NCBI GenBank assembly: GCA_943328505.2
Contig: CALQAH020000001.1
Span: forward strand, 62,001 to 126,000
Length of the DNA: 64,000 nt
Reading direction: 5' to 3'
From: Rhizobium sp. Q54
GTDB lineage: Bacteria; Bacteroidota; Bacteroidia; Flavobacteriales; Flavobacteriaceae
Each line of letters opens with the position of its first letter. The stretch's first letter is position 1. The position numbers and the translations under genes are program-made. Below are positions 54,124-62,355 of this stretch, one piece after another. Below the pieces are notes generated by a model that saw nothing but the letters and a program-made list of their open reading frames with translations, did no database searches and had not been told where the DNA came from.

Positions 54124-54477
54124 ATGAATTTCCCAATTCCTTTTTCGATAGATGAACTTTTGGCAACCGCTGAAAGTGAATTTTTGTATTCAAAATTGAT
54201 TGACCAAATCAACAAGGATTTCAATTTGGCCAATGAAGCGGTGGATTTTCCACAAAGTACTTCACCCAACGAATTAAAAATTCAATTACACGAAAAAGTA
54301 TACCGTTTAATTCAATATAAATTTGCCGAATATTTGAACCTACTTTACATTATTGACGTGCCCGAAGACCAAGTCAAAAAACTGGATGGCTCCGATTTGG
54401 CGGAACTTTCCCAACAAGTGGCGTTTCTAATTTTAAAAAGAGAATGGATGAAAGTGTGGTTTAGAAATCGCTTTTAA
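54124..54477 (+). CDS. Uncharacterised small protein whose 3' end is duplicated downstream
   Basis: A 117-residue soluble, acidic, mostly helical protein starting NFPIPFSIDELLATAESEF and ending LKREWMKVWFRNRF. No family recognised. It is 9 nt after the membrane protein gene, same operon. Its last 25 codons or so (54395-54468) recur at 56236-56309 with 66 of 74 identical bases and no gaps, where they overlap the end of the convergent outer-membrane gene. The downstream copy looks like the original end of this gene. Confidence 0.7.
   Translation: MNFPIPFSIDELLATAESEFLYSKLIDQINKDFNLANEAVDFPQSTSPNELKIQLHEKVYRLIQYKFAEYLNLLYIIDVPEDQVKKLDGSDLAELSQQVAFLILKREWMKVWFRNRF
54395..54468 (+). repeat. 74-nt direct repeat, copy 1 (functional gene end)
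   Basis: Begins ATTTGGCGGAACTTTCCCA and ends TTTAGAAAT. It aligns without gaps to 56236-56309 with 8 substitutions by my count. Confidence 0.85.
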
Positions 54478-54534
54478 TTTTTGAGTATTGTAAATCAAAA
54501 TAGTTAAAAGTAATTTTCACATTGTGTATAATAC

Positions 54535-54717
54535 TTATTCATCAACAGAAAATGTAACATTAGAATTAGTAGTAAAATAATAAACAACCTCCCAACTATT
54601 TAATAAATCATTTTGAATGTTATTATTCTCAAAGTCCATAATTAGATTATCAATATCACAATCACTAAAGATTTTATTTAGATGTTGAGGTTTGATAGTA
54701 TACCTTTTCCTATTGTT
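54535..54717 (-). pseudogene. Remnant of a coding sequence without a start
   Basis: A 60-codon open stretch on the minus strand reads NNRKRYTIKPQHLNKIF ... NSWEVVYYFTTNSNVTFSVDE and stop. It is preceded by an in-frame TGA and has no start codon near its 5' end; the only internal ATG is at about codon 27. Composition looks protein-like (aromatic and acidic residues, amphipathic strands). It is likely the tail of a broken gene. Family not recognised. Confidence 0.4.
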
Positions 54718-54750
54718 TCATTTCTTAATTTCATTTAGTATGTATAAAAG

Positions 54751-54784
54751 AAAAGAGGATTGATTTATATACCAATCCTCTTTT
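54751..54784 (-). terminator. Terminator of the island lipoprotein gene
   Basis: AAAAGAGGATTG / CAATCCTCTTTT, a 12-bp perfect stem with a 10-nt loop just downstream of the minus-strand lipoprotein stop. Confidence 0.85.
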
Positions 54785-54802
54785 AGAAAGAACTTATTGA
54801 GA

Positions 54803-55462
54803 TTATTCTTTATCGATAAATTTCGGCATTTCTTTTTTAAGTTCAGCAATTATTTTGTCAAAAACGTCTTTGTCTTCCCCATTTAAAGTCCACCCCTCAG
54901 TATAGCCATTGTTCATATAGTGAGCATCTGGCATACATTTTGGTCTAGATTCTTCAGGATTATCTTCAGGGTCCAATCTAATCCCATTTTTATTATCCCA
55001 TTTAACAGTTATATCCCATCCGCTACTATATGGATGGTTTATCTGAGCTGTGTAATAATTAAAAAATTTTCCGTCTTTCATTTCCAAATAGGATTCTATA
55101 GTGTTCTCTTCCAAATCAATACTAATTTCATATCCATTAAAATTTTCGTCGTTTACATAATTCATATCACGTTGAACAATGTATTTACCATTTAATTTCA
55201 CTTTCGCTTTCTCGTAAATTTTATAACCATTTTTATATTTCTGTGATAGAATGATAGTGTCATTTTGATCTTTATCGGCACAAGTTCCCGTATAGGGTTT
55301 TCCATGTAATTTACCTCCTTGTAATTCGCCACACCCGCAATCCGCAACTTCAACAGATTCTGTCTTAGAATCTGTTTTAGATTCTTCTTCTTTCTCGTTT
55401 TTACCACCACAAGAAATAGTTAAAATACCTAATATCACTAATAATCCAAATTGTTTTTTCAT
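54803..55462 (-). CDS. Uncharacterised lipoprotein in the accessory island
   Basis: A 219-residue lipoprotein (ILTISCGGK) with an acidic linker rich in Glu/Lys/Ser, then a Cys-containing motif CGCGELQGGKLHGKPYTGTC. That region (KLHGKPYTGTCADK) is reminiscent of MORN-like antitoxin/phosphoinositide-kinase repeats (G-x-x-Y-x-G), and a C-terminal domain follows that I cannot assign. It ends the two-gene set with the DUF1566-like gene, 11 nt downstream of it. Confidence 0.65.
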   Translation of the reverse strand: MKKQFGLLVILGILTISCGGKNEKEEESKTDSKTESVEVADCGCGELQGGKLHGKPYTGTCADKDQNDTIILSQKYKNGYKIYEKAKVKLNGKYIVQRDMNYVNDENFNGYEISIDLEENTIESYLEMKDGKFFNYYTAQINHPYSSGWDITVKWDNKNGIRLDPEDNPEESRPKCMPDAHYMNNGYTEGWTLNGEDKDVFDKIIAELKKEMPKFIDKE

Positions 55463-55473
55463 AATTTTCTAAT

Positions 55474-55998
55474 TTATTTATAATTTTTGTTTTTTTTTAA
55501 ATTTTGATTTGGAGCAATGCTCCTCACAGCTCTAACGTTATTATGATCTGTTACCTGACTCGGAGATTCATTAGCGGCGTATCTATCATTTGACAATTCA
55601 GCACTCAAATATGTGTCACAAGAGCAATTGGCATCTTTACGGAGTGTTGAACTCCAATAATAGAATTCAGCATCAAAACCGCCAATTATCTTTTTGTTGA
55701 CCTTGAGAATAAGTAATTCTTTTATCGTTGGTAAACGCCATCCACCGCCTAATTTCGAAATACCCGCGTTAGCATCGTCCCAATTAAAAAGACCAAGGTC
55801 TTTCTTCATAATCTCCAAATTTCCGATTTTAATAGTTTGACCAACACTATTAGAATTTATTAAATCAACCTTGGGATTACGCTGTGAAACCTCTTCCTGT
55901 CCTTGAAAAGTGCTCTCTTCATATTCATTTTGACCTTGACCATTCATTGTAAGGGTCATAAACCCTATTAAAAGGAAAAGTTTTTTCATTTTTTTCAT
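55474..55998 (-). CDS. Exported DUF1566/Lcl-C-like protein
   Basis: A 174-residue secreted protein. The signal peptide (KKLFLLIGFMTLTMNGQGQ) is followed by a domain with the family hallmarks FNWDDANAGISKLGGGWRLP, TIKELLIL, YYWSST and the terminal NNVRAVRSI. This is a C-type-lectin-like fold found in many Bacteroidetes surface proteins; ligand unknown. It has its own promoter and a leader of about 60 nt containing a CGCAA/TTGCG hairpin, and is first of two genes. Confidence 0.72.
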   Translation of the reverse strand: MKKMKKLFLLIGFMTLTMNGQGQNEYEESTFQGQEEVSQRNPKVDLINSNSVGQTIKIGNLEIMKKDLGLFNWDDANAGISKLGGGWRLPTIKELLILKVNKKIIGGFDAEFYYWSSTLRKDANCSCDTYLSAELSNDRYAANESPSQVTDHNNVRAVRSIAPNQNLKKNKNYK

Positions 55999-56301
55999 TT
56001 ATTTAATTATTTTACATTCATAAAACAAAACACCGCAATCACCTTGCGATACAAAAATTTATGTTCCAAATATAAAAAAATATTTAATACTATTCATACA
56101 TGATTAGATAAATTTTACAATCTTAAAGGTTGTAAGAATTGATATACACAAAGGATAAGGCGTATTTAGTATCGTTTGGGAAACATTTAAAAAAGATGTG
56201 AGAGGGAAAAGCTTTGTGCCAAGAAGCACTTGCCAATTTGGCGGAACTTTCCCAGCAAGTAGTATTCTTGATTTTAAAAAGAGAATGGATGAAAGTTTGG
56301 T
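55999..56301. other. Intergenic region containing a promoter and the duplicated gene end
   Basis: 303 nt without an intact gene. From left: leader of the DUF1566-like gene with a CGCAA-TCACC-TTGCG hairpin (about 56036-56050), its promoter at 56067-56074, a stretch with no recognisable feature (56075-56200), then the pseudogene fragment from 56202. Confidence 0.6.
56067..56074 (-). promoter_or_regulatory. -7 box of the DUF1566-like gene
   Basis: TATATTTG on the minus strand. Confidence 0.5.
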
Positions 56302-56318
56302 TTAGAAATAAGCTCTAA
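56202..56318 (+). pseudogene. C-terminal fragment duplicating the 117-residue protein gene
   Basis: Open from just after an in-frame TGA, without a start codon. From 56235 it reads NLAELSQQVVFLILKREWMK then VWFRNKL and stop, against DLAELSQQVAFLILKREWMK and VWFRNRF in the intact gene at 54124-54477. The 74-nt core 56236-56309 is the second direct-repeat copy. Its last 17 nt overlap the 3' end of the minus-strand outer-membrane gene, so this copy is embedded in the native junction. Confidence 0.8.
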
Positions 56319-56847
56319 TAAATGGCATAAATCCTTCGGCATAAACCGTTTTGTCTTTGTCAAAAAGTAAATTATACCTGGCGCCAACGGTAATATTATC
56401 TACCCGATAACCTCCGCCAACAAAAACCGCAGTATTCCAAAAATTATCTTTGTATTCGGATCCAATATAATCAACAACCGAATTTACCCTAAGCTGTTCC
56501 ACTTCCAAAGAAACCTGAACTTCCTCAACAGGATTAATCAACACCACTGCGTTGGCACCATAAATCCATGAACTGTATTCATTTTTTATGGCCACTCGAC
56601 TTCCTTGAAGCCCAAATCCAAGCCCAATATAATTGTTAACATTATAAATAGCGCTTGGCGCCAAAGTAATATCAGTAAAGCCAGAGCCAACATTAATTCC
56701 AAATCCTCCACCAAATTGTACTTTCTCCCAAAAAACACTTTTAGATTTTGGAAGTGGCGTTTGTTGCGCACTTCCAATAATTGAAAAACTAACAAATAAA
56801 AAGGCAAGTTTCAATCTTAAAGAAGTAGAATAAATGTGTTTTTTCAT
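56302..56847 (-). CDS. Outer-membrane beta-barrel-like protein
   Basis: A 181-residue exported protein. The signal region ends SFSIIGSAQQ. The mature part alternates hydrophobic strands with Gly turns (FGGGFGINVGSGFTDITLAP, IGLGFGLQGS, FVGGGYRVDNITVGARYNLL) and ends in Phe (FIRAYF), typical for an eight-strand barrel. Function unknown. Its 3' end overlaps the duplicated fragment of the 117-residue protein gene, which suggests that the two genes were once direct convergent neighbours. Confidence 0.72.
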   Translation of the reverse strand: MKKHIYSTSLRLKLAFLFVSFSIIGSAQQTPLPKSKSVFWEKVQFGGGFGINVGSGFTDITLAPSAIYNVNNYIGLGFGLQGSRVAIKNEYSSWIYGANAVVLINPVEEVQVSLEVEQLRVNSVVDYIGSEYKDNFWNTAVFVGGGYRVDNITVGARYNLLFDKDKTVYAEGFMPFIRAYF

Positions 56848-56918
56848 TAAATACTATAGATTATATTTTAAAAGTTAAAAGTAGCTAAAAAATTATTAAT
56901 ATTTTATTGCATTTATTG

Positions 56919-56926
56919 TACTTTTG
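56919..56926 (+). promoter_or_regulatory. -7 box of sucA
   Basis: TACTTTTG, 38 nt upstream of the ATG at 56965. Confidence 0.5.
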
Positions 56927-56964
56927 CGTAACTATTTTTCAAATCAGGACATTCAACAAATTTT

Positions 56965-59736
56965 ATGGATAGGTTTTCCTTTTTAAACGCAGCACATACT
57001 CAATTTTTTGCCGATTTATACGAGCAATATCTTCAAAATCCGGATAGTGTAGAACCTAGTTGGCGCGCCTTTTTTCAAGGTTTCGATTTTGGAATGACAA
57101 CTTCTAACGAAGAATTATCGCAAGAACAAACGGTACATTTCACACCTAATTCTTCAAACAACAGTCAGGTTTCAGATAAAATTCAAAAAGAGTTTAATGT
57201 ACTTAAACTGATAGATGGTTATCGAACTCGTGGTCACCTTTTTACAGAAACAAATCCAGTTAGAGACAGAAGAACATATACTCCAACTTTGGATCTAGAA
57301 AATTTTGGACTTACAACAGCTGATTTGAATACCGTTTTTGATGCCGCTAAAATTTTAGGACATCAACCAGCAACTCTTCAAGAAATATTAAATCATCTTA
57401 AAAATGTGTATTGCCAACATATTGGTATTGAATACATGTATATGAGAAAACCTGAAGTAATTCAGTGGATTCAAGATAAAATCAACATCAATGATAATCT
57501 TCCCAACTTTACTGTTGACCAAAAGAAAAACATTCTTAGAAAACTAAACGAAGCGGTTTCCTTTGAGAACTTTTTGCACACCAAATACGTAGGACAAAAA
57601 AGATTCTCACTTGAAGGTGGCGAAAGCATCATTCCAGCCCTTGATGCTTTAATCGAAAGTGCTGCCGAGAAAGGGGTAGAACAATTTGTAATGGGAATGG
57701 CACACCGTGGAAGATTAAATATTTTAGCCAATATTTTTGGTAAAGCAACACAAGATATTTTTTCAGAATTTGATGGGAAAGATTACGATAAAGAATATTT
57801 CGATGGCGATGTTAAGTACCATTTAGGTTTAACCTCCGAAAGAAAAACGCAATCAGGTAAAAAAATCATCATCAATTTAGCACCCAATCCTTCACATCTT
57901 GAAACGGTTGGAGCAGTAATTGAAGGAATTACAAGAGCCAAACAAGATAAATATTTTCCAGACAATTTTTCAAAAGTATTGCCCATAGCGGTTCACGGAG
58001 ATGCTGCAGTTGCTGGTCAAGGAATTGTGTACGAAATTGTTCAAATGGCACAATTAGAGGGCTATAAAACGGGTGGCACAATTCACATTGTGATTAACAA
58101 TCAAGTAGGATTTACAACGAATTATCTAGATGCGCGTTCATCAACGTATTGTACCGATGTTGCTAAAGTAACTTTATCACCAGTGCTTCATGTAAATTCA
58201 GACGATTCAGAAGCAGTAGTTCATGCCATGCTTTTTGCGCTTGATTTCAGAATGGAATTTGGCAGAGATGTGTTTATTGATTTATTAGGATATAGAAAAT
58301 ATGGTCATAACGAAGGTGATGAACCCCGTTTTACACAACCGGTTTTGTATAAAATCATTGCTAAGCATAAAAATCCTCGCGATATTTATGTAGAGAAATT
58401 AATAGCGGAAGGTATTATTGACAATGATTACATTGCTAAATTAGAAAGCGATTACAAAGATAATTTAGATGTAAATCTTCAAGCTTCGCGCAAAAAAGAC
58501 AAGACGATTATAACGCCATTTATGCAAGAGGAATGGAAAGGTTTTGTGCAGGTTTCTGATGAAGAAATGCTGAAAAAAGTGGATACTACATTCGATAAAA
58601 AGAAATTAGATGGAGTTGCAAAAGAGATTTCATCTTTGCCTTCTGATAAAAAATTTATTAGTAAAATTCAAAAAATTGTTTCCGATAGGATCACCATGTA
58701 TAACAACAATACTATCGATTGGGGAACAGCAGAATCTTTGGCCTATGGATCCTTGTTATTAGAAGGATACGATGTTAGAGTTTCAGGGCAAGATGTTGAA
58801 AGAGGAACGTTTTCACACCGTCACGCAGTTGTTAAAGTGGAAGACAGCGAAGAAGAAGTAATTCTGTTAAATTCAATAAAAGGTAAAAAAGGAAAGTTCA
58901 ATGTTTTCAATTCCTTCCTTTCAGAATATGGTGTTTTAGGATTTGATTATGGTTATGCCTTAACCAATCCAAAAGCATTGACCATTTGGGAAGCACAATT
59001 TGGAGATTTCTCCAATGGCGCGCAAATCATGATTGACCAATATATTTCATGTGGTGAAGACAAATGGAACAACCAAAACGGAATCGTACTTTTATTGCCT
59101 CACGGGTACGAAGGACAAGGCGCGGAGCATTCATCGGCAAGAATGGAACGCTTTTTACAATTATGCGCACGTCACAATATGTATGTTGCCGATTGTACCA
59201 CACCAGCCAATTTTTATCACTTGTTGCGCCGACAAATGAAAACCAATTTCCGTAAACCGTTAGTAGTTTTCACGCCAAAAAGTTTATTGCGCCATCCGTT
59301 ATGTGTTTCCACGCAAGACGAATTGGCCAATGGAAGTTTCCAAGAAACGATTGACGACCAATCGGTTGACAAGAAAAAAGTGAAAACATTAGTTTTCTGT
59401 ACCGGAAAATTCTATTATGATATCCTTGCAGAAAGAGAAAATTTAAATAGAAATGATGTAGCTTTGGTTCGTATCGAGCAATTATTTCCATTGCCAGTAG
59501 AACAATTGAAAGCCATTATTGCAAGTTATCCAAACGCCGATGATTATGTTTGGGCACAAGAAGAACCAAAAAACATGGGAGCTTATAGTTTTATGTTGAT
59601 GAATTTTGATTTCATACAATGGCGATTAGCATCACTAAAAGCCTACGCAGCACCAGCAGCAGGAAGTCATACCAGAGATAGAAGACGTCATGCCGATGCC
59701 CTACGAATGGTTTTTGATAAAAATTTATTTAGATAA
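56965..59736 (+). CDS. sucA: 2-oxoglutarate dehydrogenase E1 component
   Basis: Thiamine-diphosphate-dependent decarboxylase of the 2-oxoglutarate dehydrogenase complex (TCA cycle). 923 residues: the N-terminal FLNAAHTQFFADLYEQYLQN segment that binds E2, the central active-site region (MGMAHRGRLNILANIFGK, HGDAAVAGQGIVYE), the ThDP/Mg region (YRKYGHNEGDEP) and the C-terminal transketolase domain (GYEGQGAEHSSARMERFLQL). It is followed by the E2 gene after a repeat-filled gap. Confidence 0.97.
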   Translation: MDRFSFLNAAHTQFFADLYEQYLQNPDSVEPSWRAFFQGFDFGMTTSNEELSQEQTVHFTPNSSNNSQVSDKIQKEFNVLKLIDGYRTRGHLFTETNPVRDRRTYTPTLDLENFGLTTADLNTVFDAAKILGHQPATLQEILNHLKNVYCQHIGIEYMYMRKPEVIQWIQDKININDNLPNFTVDQKKNILRKLNEAVSFENFLHTKYVGQKRFSLEGGESIIPALDALIESAAEKGVEQFVMGMAHRGRLNILANIFGKATQDIFSEFDGKDYDKEYFDGDVKYHLGLTSERKTQSGKKIIINLAPNPSHLETVGAVIEGITRAKQDKYFPDNFSKVLPIAVHGDAAVAGQGIVYEIVQMAQLEGYKTGGTIHIVINNQVGFTTNYLDARSSTYCTDVAKVTLSPVLHVNSDDSEAVVHAMLFALDFRMEFGRDVFIDLLGYRKYGHNEGDEPRFTQPVLYKIIAKHKNPRDIYVEKLIAEGIIDNDYIAKLESDYKDNLDVNLQASRKKDKTIITPFMQEEWKGFVQVSDEEMLKKVDTTFDKKKLDGVAKEISSLPSDKKFISKIQKIVSDRITMYNNNTIDWGTAESLAYGSLLLEGYDVRVSGQDVERGTFSHRHAVVKVEDSEEEVILLNSIKGKKGKFNVFNSFLSEYGVLGFDYGYALTNPKALTIWEAQFGDFSNGAQIMIDQYISCGEDKWNNQNGIVLLLPHGYEGQGAEHSSARMERFLQLCARHNMYVADCTTPANFYHLLRRQMKTNFRKPLVVFTPKSLLRHPLCVSTQDELANGSFQETIDDQSVDKKKVKTLVFCTGKFYYDILAERENLNRNDVALVRIEQLFPLPVEQLKAIIASYPNADDYVWAQEEPKNMGAYSFMLMNFDFIQWRLASLKAYAAPAAGSHTRDRRRHADALRMVFDKNLFR

Positions 59737-59743
59737 TTTTTTT

Positions 59744-59870
59744 AGAAGCTATTTCCCGCTTTCCGCAGTATCTTTTTTGTCACGTCGAGCATTATCGAGC
59801 GACAATTTCAAACAAAAAAGGATACTTGCTTCAATCGGGGCTAAAAAAGTAGACACAACAACAATAATAT
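59744..59870. repeat. Dispersed intergenic hairpin repeat, copy 2
   Basis: It shares with copy 1 (1215-1350) the ordered words GAAGCTATTTCCCGC, TTCCGC, TATCTTTTTTGTC, a CG-rich inverted core (GTCG...CGAC region), AAAAAAGGATA, ATCGGGGCTAAAAAA and ACAACAAC. The core stem is less perfect than in copy 1. It lies between sucA and sucB. Confidence 0.75.
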
Positions 59871-59896
59871 AAAGTTCATAATTTAAAATAAATACG

Positions 59897-61105
59897 ATGA
59901 TTTTAGAAATGAAAGTGCCTTCACCAGGCGAATCGATAAAAGAAGTTGAAATTGCAACTTGGTTAGTAAAAGATGGCGATTATGTTGAGAAAGACCAAGC
60001 CATTGCGGAAGTCGATTCTGATAAAGCAACCCTTGAATTGCCTGCAGAAGCGAGTGGAATAATTACTCTAAAAGCCGAAGAAGGTGACGCAGTAGCTGTT
60101 GGTGCTGTCGTTTGCTTGATTGATACAAGCGCAGCAAAACCAAGTGGAAATGCTCCGGTAAAAACGGAAGAGAAAAAAGTGGAAGAGAAAAAAGCTGAAG
60201 TAAAAGTTGAAGCTCCAAAAGTGACTTATGCAGCAAGTACACCCTCACCAGCTGCTAAAAAAATATTAGACGAAAAAAACATCCAACCTTCTGACATTAT
60301 TGGTTCAGGTAAAGACGGAAGAATTACCAAAGACGACGCTGTAAACGCAGTGCCATCAATGGGAACTCCAACTGGTGGAAGTCGCGGTTCCGAAAGAACG
60401 AAACTATCCATGTTGCGTCGTAAAGTAGCCGAAAGATTAGTAGCGGCCAAAAATGAAACTGCCATGTTAACTACGTTTAATGAGGTAGACATGACGGCTA
60501 TTTATGCGTTACGGGAAGAATATAAAGAAGCGTTCAAAGCAAAACACAGTTTAGGTTTAGGCTTTATGTCTTTCTTTACTAAAGCAGTAACACGCGCACT
60601 AAAATTATACCCAGATGTGAATTCGATGATAGATGGTCAAGAGAAAATTACTTTTGACTTTTGTGATATTTCTGTGGCTGTTTCTGGTCCAAAAGGGTTA
60701 ATGGTTCCCGTAATGAGAAGTGCAGAAACATTATCTTTCCGCGGAGTTGAAGCTGAAATCAAACGATTGGCAATTCGTGCTCGTGACGGACAAATTACCG
60801 TGGATGAAATGACTGGCGGAACATTTACCATTTCTAATGGTGGTGTTTTTGGCAGTATGTTGAGTACGCCAATTATCAATCCTCCACAATCAGGAATATT
60901 AGGAATGCACAATGTAGTAGAAAGAGCGATTGTTAAAAACGGACAAATTGTTATTGCACCCGTTATGTTTGTAGCTTTATCTTATGACCACAGAATTATT
61001 GATGGTCGTGAGTCAGTTGGATTCTTGGTGGCTGTGAAGGAAGCATTGGAAAAACCAGAAGAATTATTGATGGATAACAACGTCAAGAAAGCTTTAGAGC
61101 TATAA
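59897..61105 (+). CDS. sucB: 2-oxoglutarate dehydrogenase E2 (dihydrolipoyl succinyltransferase)
   Basis: Core acyltransferase of the complex, passing succinyl to CoA. 402 residues: a lipoyl domain (1-80, lipoylated Lys43 in DSDKATLEL), a Lys/Glu/Ala-rich linker, a peripheral subunit-binding domain (SPAAKKILDEKNIQPSDIIG, about 115-150) and the catalytic domain ending with YDHRIIDGRESVG (catalytic His365, Asp369). Same orientation as sucA, 160 nt downstream with a repeat between. E3 is not in the window. Confidence 0.96.
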   Translation: MILEMKVPSPGESIKEVEIATWLVKDGDYVEKDQAIAEVDSDKATLELPAEASGIITLKAEEGDAVAVGAVVCLIDTSAAKPSGNAPVKTEEKKVEEKKAEVKVEAPKVTYAASTPSPAAKKILDEKNIQPSDIIGSGKDGRITKDDAVNAVPSMGTPTGGSRGSERTKLSMLRRKVAERLVAAKNETAMLTTFNEVDMTAIYALREEYKEAFKAKHSLGLGFMSFFTKAVTRALKLYPDVNSMIDGQEKITFDFCDISVAVSGPKGLMVPVMRSAETLSFRGVEAEIKRLAIRARDGQITVDEMTGGTFTISNGGVFGSMLSTPIINPPQSGILGMHNVVERAIVKNGQIVIAPVMFVALSYDHRIIDGRESVGFLVAVKEALEKPEELLMDNNVKKALEL

Positions 61106-61115
61106 AACAATACTT

Positions 61116-61155
61116 TGTCATTGCTTCGCCAATTTGAGCATAGCTCTCGGGTCTG
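61116..61155. repeat. Partial repeat sharing the GCTTCGCCA word with copy 1
   Basis: TTGCTTCGCCAATTTGAGCA followed by TAGCTCTCGGGTCTG resembles the extra segment of copy 1 (TTGCTTCGCCAGTTCGC ... GAGCTCGTGTCCTG). Only the first 11 bases match exactly, so the relation is tentative. Confidence 0.35.
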
Positions 61156-61165
61156 ACTAAAGAAG

Positions 61166-61209
61166 TGACTAGTCCTAAATAATCGATACAGATTATTTAG
61201 GACTAGTCA
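61166..61209. terminator. 19-bp perfect inverted repeat between convergent genes
   Basis: TGACTAGTCCTAAATAATC / GATTATTTAGGACTAGTCA with loop GATACA lies between sucB and the minus-strand lipoprotein. It is positioned as a shared transcription end, but has no clean T run on either side. Confidence 0.6.
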
Positions 61210-61219
61210 TTATGTTTCT

Positions 61220-62209
61220 TTAAGGTAAGGCATTTATAGCTGCTGTCAATTGGGCTTGAGTAACCACTGTGGTTTCACTTAAAGTAAAATTATAAACAGC
61301 ACCCTCAGAAATAGTTACTTGTTTAATAGCATATCGCGGCTTTCCGTTTTCTTCTGTAGCAAAAATGATATGACAATTTAAACCAATTGGAATTTGTCCA
61401 TAATGCTCACTGAATAATTCAGTAACATTGTCATAAGTATCTAATTTAGCTAAAGCATTCCCGTTTCCGTCATAATGTAAATATACAGCTGAGTTTAGAT
61501 TGTCATATCCTTCTGGAACAGAAACTAAAATAGTGGTTTTAGGTCTTAAATCATTATAAAAGCAATCTACATTAGTCCACCCAAAATTTCCAACAAAGGC
61601 ATAGTAAGCGGGACCTTCTATAAAAACGCCATTTTGTCCAAGTTGTTCTGTCTCGGCAACAGCCCATACAGAGTCATTCTCGACAAGATTCCATAAAGTC
61701 ATATCGGGGTTTCCACCATTATCATCCGTTAAATTAGTTGGTATTCCTAATGTGATTGAACCATTCAATTCTAATTGTTGTCCGTTTTGTGTAGCATTGA
61801 TGTAAAATTCTCCGCCAGATAGCAAAATAGATCTTTTACCGTCAGGCATTTTACCCATGGTATGTTTACCAGTAGCCACCATGTTACCTCCATCAAAAAT
61901 TTCAATGTATTTCAAATCAACAATACCTGTCACAGGATTTCCGTTTAAAGTTAAAGAACTTGCGCTAATAGTTAACACAACTCCCTTAACAGATGTAAAA
62001 CTTGCTGAACCATTTGTTGTATTGAATTGAAAATTTTGGATTAAAGAGGTGAGTGCCGAAGTTTTTATATTATTAAATTCAGCAGCAGTTGGAAAATTGC
62101 TCCCTTTATCGGAATTACTACAGCTAATAGTGAAAAGGATTAAAATTAAAGTAGCCAAAATAGAATGGGTTGCTTTTTTAGAGTTGAATTGTGTAATTAG
62201 GTCTTTCAT
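61220..62209 (-). CDS. Uncharacterised surface lipoprotein
   Basis: A 329-residue lipoprotein; 30 residues precede the lipid Cys (LILILFTISCSN), a long but acceptable signal. The mature protein is beta-rich with Asn/Gly turns, for example KYIEIFDGGNMVATGKHTMG and YAFVGNFGWTNVDCFYNDLR, and has no motif I recognise. Single gene with a promoter box at 62262-62269. Function unknown; the sequence style fits an extracellular beta-sandwich protein. Confidence 0.65.
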   Translation of the reverse strand: MKDLITQFNSKKATHSILATLILILFTISCSNSDKGSNFPTAAEFNNIKTSALTSLIQNFQFNTTNGSASFTSVKGVVLTISASSLTLNGNPVTGIVDLKYIEIFDGGNMVATGKHTMGKMPDGKRSILLSGGEFYINATQNGQQLELNGSITLGIPTNLTDDNGGNPDMTLWNLVENDSVWAVAETEQLGQNGVFIEGPAYYAFVGNFGWTNVDCFYNDLRPKTTILVSVPEGYDNLNSAVYLHYDGNGNALAKLDTYDNVTELFSEHYGQIPIGLNCHIIFATEENGKPRYAIKQVTISEGAVYNFTLSETTVVTQAQLTAAINALP

Positions 62210-62261
62210 AAGTGTTTTTTTATTATACTAAAATTCTGTGAAATTATTGCATTGTTTTTCT

Positions 62262-62269
62262 CAAATGTA
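62262..62269 (-). promoter_or_regulatory. -7 box of the lipoprotein gene
   Basis: TACATTTG on the minus strand; leader of about 50 nt. Confidence 0.5.
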
Positions 62270-62355
62270 GTAAAAAAAAATTACATTCTATTTGTATTGT
62301 AATTTGACAATTAAAATGTAATGTTTTTTGTTTATTTGTATAACATTTTTTTAAT

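Larger units (their letters stand above)
54478..54802. other. Intergenic region left of the island lipoprotein
   Basis: 325 nt without an intact gene. It holds a minus-strand coding remnant (54535-54717), a short unassigned stretch and the terminator at 54751-54784. No promoter word of the TAnnTTTG type was noted here. Confidence 0.6.

Noticed and set aside
60226-60912. Minus-strand ORFs opposite sucB
   Set aside because: They are antisense shadows of a high-confidence gene with no promoter or homology-like motifs.
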